A DNA stretch of 62,137 nucleotides from CAZFLD01 sp964519835 (GTDB taxonomy: Bacteria > Spirochaetota > Spirochaetia > DSM-27196 > CAZFLD01). The position numbers were made by a program, and so were the translations under genes. Of this stretch, positions 24,437 through 32,825 are shown piece by piece (within the stretch, counting starts at the first letter, position 1; every line of letters begins with the position of its first letter). The notes under the pieces were generated by a model. The model was not told the origin of the DNA. It did no database searches and saw nothing but the letters and a program-made list of their open reading frames with translations. The DNA lies in contig CAZFLD010000019.1 of assembly GCA_964519835.1 (NCBI GenBank), forward strand, positions 1-62,137, given 5' to 3'.

Positions 24437-24464
24437 TTGAAAAGTCGCGATTCATCCATATAAT
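24437..24464 (+). promoter_or_regulatory. Sigma-70-type promoter of the downstream membrane-protein gene
   Basis: TTGAAA, a 16-base spacer and TATAAT match the housekeeping consensus in 11 of 12 positions. Transcription would start about 35 bases before the ATG of the membrane protein at 24507, whose Shine-Dalgarno is GGAGG. Confidence 0.75.
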
Positions 24465-24506
24465 GCTTGCGTACGGGAACGACTTTCCCTGGAGGCGCCG
24501 ACTTAC

Positions 24507-25283
24507 ATGTTTGGATTTTTGATCAAGAAATGGTTCTTTGACCTTTGGGACAACTTCCTCACGATTATTCTGATGAATCTCGGTTTTGTCGTGGTGCTCA
24601 CCGTCCCATTTGTGGCTGCGCCGGCATTTGCATCTGTCAACCAGGTCATATCGATCATCGTGCTCGGCATTGGTGTTGTCATTTTCTACGTCTATGCCTC
24701 GGCAGTAGCGTTTATGACACGCGATATTGCGCAGTACCAGCAGCCCGGCTTCAAGGACTTCTGGAGATACCTCAAGGAGGCGTGGGTTTCCGGCTTGGTC
24801 TTGGGCATTATCGTGGCATTCCATATCACGGTCGTGTTTTTTGCCTTGCCGGTCTACGGCGGAATGGGCGGCCTGTTGGGCCTCGCCGCCCTCGCCTTCC
24901 TTTTCTGGGCAAGTGTCGTTTGGGTTCTATCGAGCCAGTTCTTTTTTCCCATCCGTGCGCAGCTCGACACAAAACTACCAAAGGTCTTCAAAAAGTGTTT
25001 TATTGTGTTTTTTGATAACACGTTTTTCTCGATCCTGGCGGGTATCGCCACGTTGGCGATCTTGATCCTCTCCGTGTTTACGGCTCTGTTGATCCCGGGA
25101 TTCGGCGGTGTCTTTTTGTTTGGTCAGGTCGCGCTCAAGCTCCGCCTCTACAAGTACGACTATCTCGAGGAACATCCGGACGCCAACCGCCGCAAGATCC
25201 CCTGGGACGCGCTCCTAGTGGACGACAAAGAGCGAGTCGGCAAACGCACACTGCGCGGCATGATCTTCCCCTGGAAGGAATAG
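24507..25283 (+). CDS. Polytopic membrane protein of unknown function
   Basis: The protein has 258 residues with five to six transmembrane helices, for example LTIILMNLGFVVVLTVPFVA, IISIIVLGIGVVIFYVYASA, VSGLVLGIIVAFHITVVFFA, LLGLAALAFLFWASVVWVLS and LAGIATLAILILSVFTALLI. The opening FLIKKWFFDLWDNFLTIILM and the sequence QYQQPGFKDFWRYLKEAW resemble YesL-like (DUF624) proteins, usually linked to carbohydrate uptake operons, but this is a general resemblance only. The C-terminal 45 residues are cytoplasmic and charged. A clear sigma-70 promoter and a GGAGG Shine-Dalgarno precede it. It is divergent from the sulfatase-maturase-like gene and convergent with the ROK gene. Confidence 0.75.
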   Translation: MFGFLIKKWFFDLWDNFLTIILMNLGFVVVLTVPFVAAPAFASVNQVISIIVLGIGVVIFYVYASAVAFMTRDIAQYQQPGFKDFWRYLKEAWVSGLVLGIIVAFHITVVFFALPVYGGMGGLLGLAALAFLFWASVVWVLSSQFFFPIRAQLDTKLPKVFKKCFIVFFDNTFFSILAGIATLAILILSVFTALLIPGFGGVFLFGQVALKLRLYKYDYLEEHPDANRRKIPWDALLVDDKERVGKRTLRGMIFPWKE

Positions 25284-25325
25284 GAACCGGTCGACGGCGG
25301 AGGTGGGTTACGCTCCGTCGTGGGA

Positions 25326-27287
25326 TCAGTCGGCGAGCTTTGGCCGGATACGCCCAAGGTTGGCAAAGTATACGGCGCCGATCGCCTGGCCGAACTGAGC
25401 CACCGTGTAGTCCGGGTCGGCGTCTAAAGCCCGCATAAGCGGCGTGTAGGCCATGCCGCTGTCGGCTGCAACCAGTCTCAACGTCGGTGATCGATGCCCG
25501 GCACCCTCTTGAATAAGCTCAAAACACCGAGGAACCTTCACAAACCGACCAAAGAGGAAGCGGTCGGTGAGGCCGGTCTCGAGCAGATGCTCGGTTTCCT
25601 CGTAGACGACCGACATGTACTCACCGATTGTGCGGAACACCTGTGCCACCGCCTTGTTGGTTTCGGCCAAGCCCATAAGATAGGATAGATATGCCTTTCG
25701 TTGATCGACGGGCGACTCGGGCACACCACGAAGAGCCGCGGACGCCTTGCCCGTGGACGCACCGGGTGTTGTATCGGGGGGTGTATCAGGCATTGTATAG
25801 GCGGGTGCAGCGCCGGTGGATGCTGATTCGGCGGGAACCTGGGATTCAACAACATAGCCCTTCGCAATAATGTCGTCTCTAAGCTTTGTTATGTGTTCCC
25901 AGATAAGCTCGTCGGCAAGGCGAAAGGCGCCTGCCTGACTTGCAAGTTTTTGTGGCGTACCGGGGATCCCCGTATTGGTGTTAGCCAGGCTCCGGAGGTC
26001 CTCGGCCGGAAGACGCGCGGCCCGATCACTGCCTATGTCCAGCACAAGATTGTAAGCCTCGAGCGGTATTTCCGGGATAGACCCGTTTGCAAGGGCCAGG
26101 CCGGTGCCCAAGTCGGTGCCCAACGTGTGGGCGAACACCCCGTTTTCGCCAAGCTCCGGTGTGGGTGAGGCGGCAAGCTCGACGGCGGCTGTAAAGGCGG
26201 CCATGGGTCCGTCGTTGGTGTTCATGACTACCCCGCCCGGCCTGCAAAGCTCCTTTAGTCGAAGGTTGAGCGTCGATAACTTGGCAAACTGCTCTTCAAA
26301 GTCCCGAATGGTGTTTGACCGCATGCCGCGTGTCTTAGGTACCTCGCCGCCAACGATGCGGTTTTGAACCACAACGTCGGGAAAACAGAGGCCGATCGCG
26401 TCGAAATATTCGAGTTTGCCACCGAGCCCATCTTCCACAGCCTGTACCGCCGCTTTTATGGTCCCGAGGTCGGCGTGCGGGCGAAAGGCCGCATCCAACT
26501 GCGCCACGACTGCTCTTTCCGCCTGTGGAGCGACCGAATCCGGCTCTTGATTCGCGGCGCCCACGCCCGCGACCGCCGCGCGGGCCCGCAGCAGCCGGGC
26601 TATGAGTGCGACGGGATCTATGATCTCCTCGACGTTTTGATAGGCCGCGGGATTCCAGTCGTATTCCTTGAGGGCGATCAGGCGGCCGTCCACAACAAGT
26701 GCGGCTTTGATGTCGGTGCCGCCGACGTCGAGGCCACACATCATCGTGCCCTCGAGTCCCTCGGTTACCCGGTGATAGATATCCTCCGGCTCCGCACGAA
26801 ACTGCACCGATACGACATCAGTCGGGAGCTCGTTTATGGGACGAACCTCGATTGTAAATCGACGCGTCAGAGAATCCCGCTCCGGGTGGAGCGTATCGTT
26901 CATACGATCCAAGACGTTTACAATTCGCCCGTAGCCGGTCCGCTCTGCCCGGGGTCTGTCGATTTGAAAGTCTTCGATTACTTGGTTCACCAGAGCAACC
27001 ACCGCCGGGTCGGTCAGATCGCGATAGATCGTAAGAGCGTACCCACCGAGAGTTGTTAGATGATTATAGATTTCCGCGCGTATGTAGCGGGCCAAAAAAT
27101 CGCGTTCACTATTGGTAAGCGAGCTTACCCGTGGAAGTGGAATCGAAAATTGCTTCTGCGCGATGCCGTCGGGAAGCACAAGAAGAGCGTCGATGCGACC
27201 ACTCGGGCGGTTACCAAGGCTGTTGCGAACGTCGGGAAGAAAAACCGGCTTGCCTTCTTGGGCGGCGGATACAAATTGTGAAAGCAT
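25326..27287 (-). CDS. ROK-like ASKHA protein with long N-terminal extension
   Basis: The protein has 653 residues. The first ~180 residues have no recognised domain. From ~185 the protein has GTMMCGLDVGGTDIKAALVV, the phosphate-1 loop of the ASKHA fold, then VGAANQEPDSVAPQ, DAIGLCFPDVVVQN and GVFAHTLGTDLGTGLAL (phosphate-2 loop), with a glycine-rich adenosine region later. This fits the sugar kinase/ROK superfamily but at twice the normal length. Residues ~480-520 form a low-complexity Pro/Thr/Ala linker. The ROK zinc-binding Cys cluster is not obvious. It starts 21 bases downstream of the queuosine-precursor transporter, so it may be the last gene of the nucleoside/queuosine uptake operon. 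The substrate is unknown. Confidence 0.65.
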   Translation of the reverse strand: MLSQFVSAAQEGKPVFLPDVRNSLGNRPSGRIDALLVLPDGIAQKQFSIPLPRVSSLTNSERDFLARYIRAEIYNHLTTLGGYALTIYRDLTDPAVVALVNQVIEDFQIDRPRAERTGYGRIVNVLDRMNDTLHPERDSLTRRFTIEVRPINELPTDVVSVQFRAEPEDIYHRVTEGLEGTMMCGLDVGGTDIKAALVVDGRLIALKEYDWNPAAYQNVEEIIDPVALIARLLRARAAVAGVGAANQEPDSVAPQAERAVVAQLDAAFRPHADLGTIKAAVQAVEDGLGGKLEYFDAIGLCFPDVVVQNRIVGGEVPKTRGMRSNTIRDFEEQFAKLSTLNLRLKELCRPGGVVMNTNDGPMAAFTAAVELAASPTPELGENGVFAHTLGTDLGTGLALANGSIPEIPLEAYNLVLDIGSDRAARLPAEDLRSLANTNTGIPGTPQKLASQAGAFRLADELIWEHITKLRDDIIAKGYVVESQVPAESASTGAAPAYTMPDTPPDTTPGASTGKASAALRGVPESPVDQRKAYLSYLMGLAETNKAVAQVFRTIGEYMSVVYEETEHLLETGLTDRFLFGRFVKVPRCFELIQEGAGHRSPTLRLVAADSGMAYTPLMRALDADPDYTVAQFGQAIGAVYFANLGRIRPKLAD

Positions 27288-27308
27288 GACCGATTTTTGT
27301 TCGATCGG

Positions 27309-28007
27309 CTAGGTCGCGTCAATAGCAGGTATACGGCCGGCGTCGTACCAGCGCCTGGACAGGTACACCAGGGGAGTGTCCGCGGCGGCAACAACAACCT
27401 TGATAACATAGGTCGTAAGGATAATCTCGAGCACCACGGGGAACGGGAACACCCCAACAAACGCCGCGATCGAGAACACCACGCTGTCCATGAGCTGGCT
27501 CACGGCGGTGCTGGCGTTGTTTCGGAGCCAAATGGTTCGCGTACCGGGAAAGCGGCGCTTCCAGAAGTCGTATGCCCACACGTCGTGTAGCTGGGAGACA
27601 AGAAACGCAAGCAAACTAGCGCCGGCGACACGGGGGAAAAACGCAAAGATGGCAAAAAGCGGTTCTTGAATCTGATCCGTTGACGAAGGCTCGAATGCCA
27701 GGGCTAGATTCATGATTGCCGTCGTGGCAATAAGAGCAAAAAAGCCAAAGGCGACGGCCCGGCGAGCCGCTCGTTTGCCGTAGACTTCCGAAAGGATATC
27801 CGTGGCCAGGAAGCTCGTCGCGTAGACGATGTTTCCGAGCGTCGCCTCGAAACCAAACACCGTGACGGTCTTGAGTACCTGTATGTTTGCGAGAATGACC
27901 GCGATTGGTATCCACACGTACAGACCGGTACGGCCGAAGACACGAAAAAGCACAAGGATGCATACAAAGTTGACGAGCAGCATCCCAAACCACAAGAGAG
28001 TGTTCAT
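27309..28007 (-). CDS. Queuosine precursor transporter, YhhQ/VUT family
   Basis: The protein has 232 residues and six to seven transmembrane helices. NIVYATSFLATDILSEVYGK is the signature segment of the YhhQ family, and VSQLMDSVVFSIAAFVG and VVLEIILTTYVIKVVVAAAD are its C-terminal core. The family imports preQ0/preQ1 or queuine for tRNA queuosine synthesis. The ATG lies three bases after the stop of the last ABC permease gene on the same strand. It is the only transporter of this type in the window, and no queuosine biosynthesis gene is seen. The family is confidently recognised; the exact precursor is not. Confidence 0.9.
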   Translation of the reverse strand: MNTLLWFGMLLVNFVCILVLFRVFGRTGLYVWIPIAVILANIQVLKTVTVFGFEATLGNIVYATSFLATDILSEVYGKRAARRAVAFGFFALIATTAIMNLALAFEPSSTDQIQEPLFAIFAFFPRVAGASLLAFLVSQLHDVWAYDFWKRRFPGTRTIWLRNNASTAVSQLMDSVVFSIAAFVGVFPFPVVLEIILTTYVIKVVVAAADTPLVYLSRRWYDAGRIPAIDAT

Positions 28008-28010
28008 AAG

Positions 28011-28868
28011 CTAGTGTTTGATATACGGCTGCCCCGACGCCTCGGGTCCCTTGGCCTTACCGACAAGTCCGGCCAGGACTACCACCGCTAGAACGTAGGG
28101 CAACATCTGCACAAATTGACCGGGGATGGGAATTTGTGTTTCAAACATGACCCGAAAGGTGTCCGCGTAGCCGAATAACAACGCAGCCAGCACCGCGCCG
28201 ATCGGATTCCATCGTCCGAAAATCATTGCCGCCAACGCGATAAAGCCACGGCCGCCGGTCATACCGGTAAACCACTGCGCGGGGTAGAGCGTGGCCGCCG
28301 CGATGCCGCAAAAAGCACCGGAAAGCAGGACGCCCGCGTAGCGCATAACGTAGACACGCACGCCCAAGGTATCGGCAGCTTCCGGGTTTTCACCTACGGA
28401 CCGGAGCCTGAGTCCAAAGACCGTCTTGTAGAGGACGTACCACGCGATGACCGCGATTGGAATCAGCATCCATGCATAGACGTTGATGCCGAGGATACTC
28501 GGGTACAGGTTGCTGTTGAACGGCGTTTGGGTCTCTTGGCCAAACAACTGTTGAGAGAAAAATCTTGAGATACCAAGCGCCAGGATGTTAATTGCTACGC
28601 CGCTGACAATCTGGTTTACACGAAAGGTGATGGTAACAACAGCGTGAATCGCGGCAACGCCTATGCCGGCGAGGATCGCAAAGATAAGCCCCACAAAAAG
28701 GCTCTCGAATGCCAACGCCGCGGCAACTATCACAAACGTCGTAACGATCAGGATGCCCTCGAGTGCGATGTTGATAACGCCGCTGCGTTCGGAGAAGACG
28801 CCGCCCAAAGCGGCGAACGCTATTGGTGCCGAAACCTCGATACCCTGAAGCAAAAAGTCGCCGAGCAT
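28011..28868 (-). CDS. BMP-type nucleoside/riboflavin ABC transporter permease 2
   Basis: The protein has 285 residues with eight to nine transmembrane helices. APIAFAALGGVFSERSGVIN, IALEGILIVTTFVIVAA and SVGENPEAADTLGVRVYVMRY with YAGVLLSGAFCGIAAATLYP are the typical inner-membrane permease blocks of the BMP/nucleoside branch (PnrE/NupQ/RfuD-like). It joins with the permease encoded just upstream to form the membrane channel, driven by the shared ATPase. The start codon directly follows the stop of that permease gene (no gap), so both are produced in step. It imports the ligand delivered by the substrate-binding protein from the operon head. Substrate inference: purine nucleoside or riboflavin. 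Confidence 0.9.
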   Translation of the reverse strand: MLGDFLLQGIEVSAPIAFAALGGVFSERSGVINIALEGILIVTTFVIVAAALAFESLFVGLIFAILAGIGVAAIHAVVTITFRVNQIVSGVAINILALGISRFFSQQLFGQETQTPFNSNLYPSILGINVYAWMLIPIAVIAWYVLYKTVFGLRLRSVGENPEAADTLGVRVYVMRYAGVLLSGAFCGIAAATLYPAQWFTGMTGGRGFIALAAMIFGRWNPIGAVLAALLFGYADTFRVMFETQIPIPGQFVQMLPYVLAVVVLAGLVGKAKGPEASGQPYIKH

Positions 28869-29966
28869 CTAGTTTGCCTCCTTCTTGCGTAGGGCCGAGA
28901 TATACCGTTTAGCCAACTCGTTTGTCACGACGATAAGAATAATCATCATGCCCGTGATCACATACACAACCGAGTTCGGCACCGAGGTGTATAGCTGTAA
29001 GGCGTAGCCCGCGTTCTTCAGGAACGCAAAGAGGAGTGCCGCGATCGCGACACCTCCAGGATTATTTCGTCCAATCAACGCTATCGCGATTCCGTCAAAC
29101 CCAACGCCCGAGGCTATCTCAAACGTGTAGAAGTGCCGGATGGCAAAGATTTCCTGAAGTCCGATAAGCCCGGCCAAGGCACCGCTTGTCAAAAAGGCGC
29201 CGACCTGAACACGCTTCACCCGAATGCCGGCGTACGCGGAGGCATCCATGCTGGTTCCCACCGCCCGGACCTCAAAGCCCTGCCGTGTCTTGTATACGAC
29301 AAGCCACACCAGAATGCCCATAATCAGTGCAACAATAAGGCTGTAGTCTAAGTAGACGCGGTCGTCGATGTTCCAGCCCAGACCCTGAAAGAAGGAATTG
29401 ATCCGGAGAAAGTGGGCGGATTCCTGTAGCGGCGCCGTTTGTGGCTCCAGGCTGGTACCCGGAGCGAAACCCGACAGCGGTCTATTGACGAGATAGTTCA
29501 CGAGGAAGATCGCGATGCTGTTGAACATGATGGTGGTGATAACCTCATGCACACCGCGCGTGGCTTTTAAGAGGGCCGGGATACCGGCCCACAGAGCCCC
29601 TCCGATCATGCCTGCTATGACCACTACGGGTATGTGCAAGAACGGCGGGAGCCTGAGATATATGCCTGCCAAGGCCCCGACCAAGCCCCCAACAAAGTAC
29701 TGGCCCTCTACCCCGATATTAAAAACGGAGGCTTGGAAGGCAAACGCAACGGCGATGCCGGCCAAAAAAAGAGGAATTGCCTGCGAAAGTATCCGTGCTA
29801 CCCGGGTAGCGGTCGAGAATCCAAAGCGAAATATCGCCCCGACTGCATCAAAGGGATTCTCACCCACGAGTGTTACGATTACCAGCAATAGAATCATGGC
29901 CAAGAGGAAGCCGACCACCGGCGCACCGGCTTCCATCAGTCTAAATCGGTTAACCCGCAGGCGCAT
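28869..29966 (-). CDS. BMP-type nucleoside/riboflavin ABC transporter permease 1
   Basis: The protein has 365 residues with about ten transmembrane helices. VGENPFDAVGAIFRFGFSTA, VFNIGVEGQYFVGGLVGALA, GVHEVITTIMFNSIAIFLVN and FEVRAVGTSMDASAYAGIRV match the larger permease of BMP-type importers (PnrD/NupP-like). GIALIGRNNPGGVAIAALLF is the conserved C-terminal coupling region. The ATG overlaps the stop of the ATPase gene by 17 bases. The order ATPase, permease 1, permease 2 and a separate upstream substrate-binding gene is the usual one for this family. In Treponema pallidum related systems import purine nucleosides (PnrABCDE) or riboflavin (RfuABCD), which cannot be separated here by sequence alone. 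Confidence 0.92.
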   Translation of the reverse strand: MRLRVNRFRLMEAGAPVVGFLLAMILLLVIVTLVGENPFDAVGAIFRFGFSTATRVARILSQAIPLFLAGIAVAFAFQASVFNIGVEGQYFVGGLVGALAGIYLRLPPFLHIPVVVIAGMIGGALWAGIPALLKATRGVHEVITTIMFNSIAIFLVNYLVNRPLSGFAPGTSLEPQTAPLQESAHFLRINSFFQGLGWNIDDRVYLDYSLIVALIMGILVWLVVYKTRQGFEVRAVGTSMDASAYAGIRVKRVQVGAFLTSGALAGLIGLQEIFAIRHFYTFEIASGVGFDGIAIALIGRNNPGGVAIAALLFAFLKNAGYALQLYTSVPNSVVYVITGMMIILIVVTNELAKRYISALRKKEAN

Positions 29967-31494
29967 CGCTTTCTCCCAGCATGTAGTATCCCACCTTTTC
30001 CTTGGTTGCTTGCTGCCGGTCGAGAATCACCGATAGGCGGCCTTTGTAGAGCACGCCGATGCGGTCCGACAGGGCCATTATCTCATCGAGGTCCGCCGAC
30101 ACCAGCAAGACTGCCTTGCGGGCGAGTTTCGCAGCCACCAGCTGTTTGTAGATAAACTCGGTTGCGCCGATGTCAACGCCACGGGTCGGCTGGCTTGCCA
30201 CAAGCACAATGGGATCGCCGCTCATCTCCCGAGCAATAATGACTTTCTGTTGATTGCCGCCTGAAAGCGTTTCCGCCGGCGTTGTCTCCGACGGCGTTCG
30301 GATGTCATAGTCCGCGATAGCCGTCTTGGCGAACTCACGAATCTCCGTGCGGCGTATAAACTGAAGTCGGCTGCAAAACGGCGCACGATGGTGCCGTCCG
30401 AGTGTGAGGTTTTGCGCGACCGAGAACGGAAGCAGAAGACCCTGTCGCCTTCGGTCCTCGGGAATATGGGCCAGTCCGGCGTCACGACGCCGCCTTACGT
30501 CGAAGTTGGTAATGTCCTGGCCCGCCAAAAAAACCGCCCCACTTTCGAGTTTGGTTTTCTCGGTAATCGCACGGATTAGCTCGGTCTGGCCGTTTCCTTC
30601 AACACCCGCAACGCCGAAGATCTCGCCGGCCTTTAGTTCCAACGAAAATGAATCGAGGCGCACGGTGTTGTTCTCGTCTTTGTATGTGACGTTTTGCACC
30701 CGCAGGGCGGGCTCGCCGCCTTCAGTCGCCGGATTCTCAACCCGTAAGAGAACGGGCTTGCCAACCATGGATTCGGCGAGGGATTGCTTTGTTGCGGAGT
30801 CTTTTGGGATAGTCTCGACCACCTTTCCGCGGCGAATAACGGTGATCCGGTCCGCAATCGAAAGGACTTCGTCGAGTTTGTGACTGATAAAGACAATGCC
30901 CTTGCCTTGGCTTGTAAGCTCGCGGAAGGTCCTAAAGAGCTCGACGACCTCTTGAGGGGTAAGGACCGCAGTGGGTTCGTCGAACACCAGAATATCGGCG
31001 CCGCGGTAGAGGATCTTGAGGATCTCGACGCGCTGCTGAAGACCGACGGGAACTGTTTCTATGCGGGCATCAAGGTCAACGGCAATGCCGTTGTTCTTCA
31101 TAAGAGTCTCGATTTTCTTCCGGGGAGACTCGTGGTCGATCCAGAAACCGCGGAGGCTTCTGGGGACTCGTGAATCCCGTCCCTCCTCGCCCAGGATGAT
31201 GTTCTCGAGGACCGTAAACGTCGGTACCAGCATAAAATGCTGGTGTACCATCCCGATGCCGCGGCCGATGGCGTGCTTCGGACCCTGAATGACAGTTGGC
31301 TTATTTTTGACTGATATCGATCCGCCGTCCGGTGCGTGGAGCCCGTAGAGGATCTTCATCAGCGTTGTTTTGCCGGCGCCGTTTTCCCCTACTAGGGCAT
31401 GAACTTCGCCGGCCTCGAGCTCGAAGGAGACCTTGTCGTTGGCGACGACACCTGGAAATAGCTTGGTGATTTCCTGCATCCGTAGGAGCGCCAC
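29950..31494 (-). CDS. BMP-type ABC transporter ATP-binding protein (two ABC domains)
   Basis: The protein has 514 residues, as expected for a duplicated sugar/nucleoside-type ATPase. The first domain has Walker A GENGAGKTT, signature LQQRVEILKILYRGADILVF and Walker B VFDEPTAVLT. The second has a degenerate Walker A (VEGNGQTELIRAI), signature ETLSGGNQQKVIIAREMSGD and IVLVASQPTRGVDIGAT. Asymmetric sites of this kind are normal for the family. The gene lies 84 bases after the substrate-binding protein gene with a hairpin in between, and overlaps permease 1 by 17 bases. It powers uptake of a nucleoside-like or flavin-like solute. Confidence 0.95.
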   Translation of the reverse strand: MALLRMQEITKLFPGVVANDKVSFELEAGEVHALVGENGAGKTTLMKILYGLHAPDGGSISVKNKPTVIQGPKHAIGRGIGMVHQHFMLVPTFTVLENIILGEEGRDSRVPRSLRGFWIDHESPRKKIETLMKNNGIAVDLDARIETVPVGLQQRVEILKILYRGADILVFDEPTAVLTPQEVVELFRTFRELTSQGKGIVFISHKLDEVLSIADRITVIRRGKVVETIPKDSATKQSLAESMVGKPVLLRVENPATEGGEPALRVQNVTYKDENNTVRLDSFSLELKAGEIFGVAGVEGNGQTELIRAITEKTKLESGAVFLAGQDITNFDVRRRRDAGLAHIPEDRRRQGLLLPFSVAQNLTLGRHHRAPFCSRLQFIRRTEIREFAKTAIADYDIRTPSETTPAETLSGGNQQKVIIAREMSGDPIVLVASQPTRGVDIGATEFIYKQLVAAKLARKAVLLVSADLDEIMALSDRIGVLYKGRLSVILDRQQATKEKVGYYMLGESDAPAG

Positions 31495-31531
31495 GTTGCC
31501 TCCTTATTACTTGGGTGATTGGGCATACTAC

Positions 31532-31553
31532 GAGGGCCGCGTAAGCGGCCCTC
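31532..31553 (-). other. Intergenic hairpin between substrate-binding and ATPase genes
   Basis: A perfect nine-base-pair stem (GAGGGCCGC / GCGGCCCTC) closes a four-base loop. There is no T-run, so it is not a rho-independent terminator. Hairpins here often act as RNA-processing or 3'-exonuclease barriers that give the binding protein more mRNA than the transporter genes. Confidence 0.6.
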
Positions 31554-31578
31554 CAACATGCGTTTTACGTTCGAAAGA

Positions 31579-32721
31579 CTAAAAGGTTTCCTGCATCCAG
31601 GCTTCGATTTGATCGTCATGGTCTGGGACGGTGATTTCGCCGTCAATGACCATTTCCCGGAGCTCGTTTACGTCGGGAAGATACGGCTCGATGAGCTCTT
31701 CGTTGAACTCGTTTATTGCAACGCCGACACCGTTATCGTCGAGACCAAAGGTGACATACCCGCCTTCGATCTCGTTGTCGTCGATGAAGTCGGAACCGGT
31801 GAGAAAGACCGACTGGTCAACACGCTTGAGCATCGAGGTCAGAATGTGGTCGGCGATGGCCCGCTCCTGTGCTGATTCGGCGTTGGCAAAGATCAGACCC
31901 TGGTCGGAGTCGACACCGATGGCCCATCGGTCCATGTCGGAAGCGGCCTTAAACAAGCCGTTACCGGAAGCGCCGGCCGCGTGGTAGATAATGCCCGCGC
32001 CACGGTTATACATGTTTACCGCGATATCCTCGGCAGTTTGGGGATTGTTAAATGCGCTGGGATCCTGGCCGACGTACTGGCCCATCAGGCGTCCCTCTGC
32101 TCGAAAATCCTCGTTGGCATACATGGCGCCCGCGAAGAATCCAGCGTGAAACTTGTGGATAAGCGGAATATCCATACCGCCTATAAAGCCGAGAGCGGCC
32201 GTGGGAGCAACGTCTGCGAGGGCGTAACCGGCAAGGGCGCCCACAAGAAAAGACCCCTCGTGCTCGGCGAAGGCAACACAGGTGATGTTGCTGTCGGTAC
32301 CGAGGTCCGGGATATACCCGTCGATCAGCACAAAGTGCGTGTCGGGGAAGTCCGCCGCGACCTTGCCTAGGCTGTCGGTAAACGCAAAGCCCACGCCGTA
32401 CAGAAGATCATAGCCGTCCTCCGCCAAAACGCGCAGCAGCTGCTCGCGGTCCTGCCCGCCGGACTGCGGTTCGAGATACTTTAGCTCGACGTTATCACCG
32501 AAATCGACGTCGTCCGGATCGTCCGCTATAAAGCCGTCATACTCCTCGGCCAAGAGAACCATTCCGTTGTACGCGCTGTCGTTGAACGACTTGTCGCCGC
32601 GACCGCCAACGTCAAAGACAAGACCGACCTTCATGCCGGTGTCCTCTTCCGCGCCGCCGCCTGCGAACGCAAAGCCGCCGATCAATAGCGCCATTACTGC
32701 AAAGCACAAAACTCGCTTCAT
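31579..32721 (-). CDS. BMP-family substrate-binding protein (PnrA/RfuA-like)
   Basis: The start at 32721 has a perfect AAGGAGG six bases upstream (380 residues); a longer frame to 32763 lacks this. A signal peptide (MKRVLCFAVMALLIGGFAFA) is followed by GGGAEED with no lipobox cysteine, which suggests a soluble periplasmic protein rather than the lipoprotein usual in this family. MKVGLVFDVGGRGDKSFNDS, then YNRGAGIIYHAAGASGNGLF and DRWAIGVDSDQGLI are diagnostic of BMP/PnrA proteins, which bind purine nucleosides or riboflavin. A leading thymidine kinase-like gene lies 104 bases upstream on the same strand. The last residues, DHDDQIEAWMQETF, match the family's C-terminus. Confidence 0.92.
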   Translation of the reverse strand: MKRVLCFAVMALLIGGFAFAGGGAEEDTGMKVGLVFDVGGRGDKSFNDSAYNGMVLLAEEYDGFIADDPDDVDFGDNVELKYLEPQSGGQDREQLLRVLAEDGYDLLYGVGFAFTDSLGKVAADFPDTHFVLIDGYIPDLGTDSNITCVAFAEHEGSFLVGALAGYALADVAPTAALGFIGGMDIPLIHKFHAGFFAGAMYANEDFRAEGRLMGQYVGQDPSAFNNPQTAEDIAVNMYNRGAGIIYHAAGASGNGLFKAASDMDRWAIGVDSDQGLIFANAESAQERAIADHILTSMLKRVDQSVFLTGSDFIDDNEIEGGYVTFGLDDNGVGVAINEFNEELIEPYLPDVNELREMVIDGEITVPDHDDQIEAWMQETF

Positions 32722-32825
32722 TAGAAGCCTCCTTACCCGTAGGTACGTTTCAAAGTCTGACAATCACGTTAGTGTCCGCGTGGGCCGGTGTCAAGCTAAT
32801 CTCGACTCCGGGACCGTAGGAAAAT

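Noticed and set aside
24405..24824. N-terminal extension of the sulfatase-maturase-like frame
   Set aside because: It is antisense to the membrane protein gene and its promoter, has no homology, and lies beyond the -10 of the maturase.
31532..31553. Hairpin between substrate-binding and ATPase genes as a rho-independent terminator
   Set aside because: No T-run follows on the transcribed strand, and the operon continues downstream.
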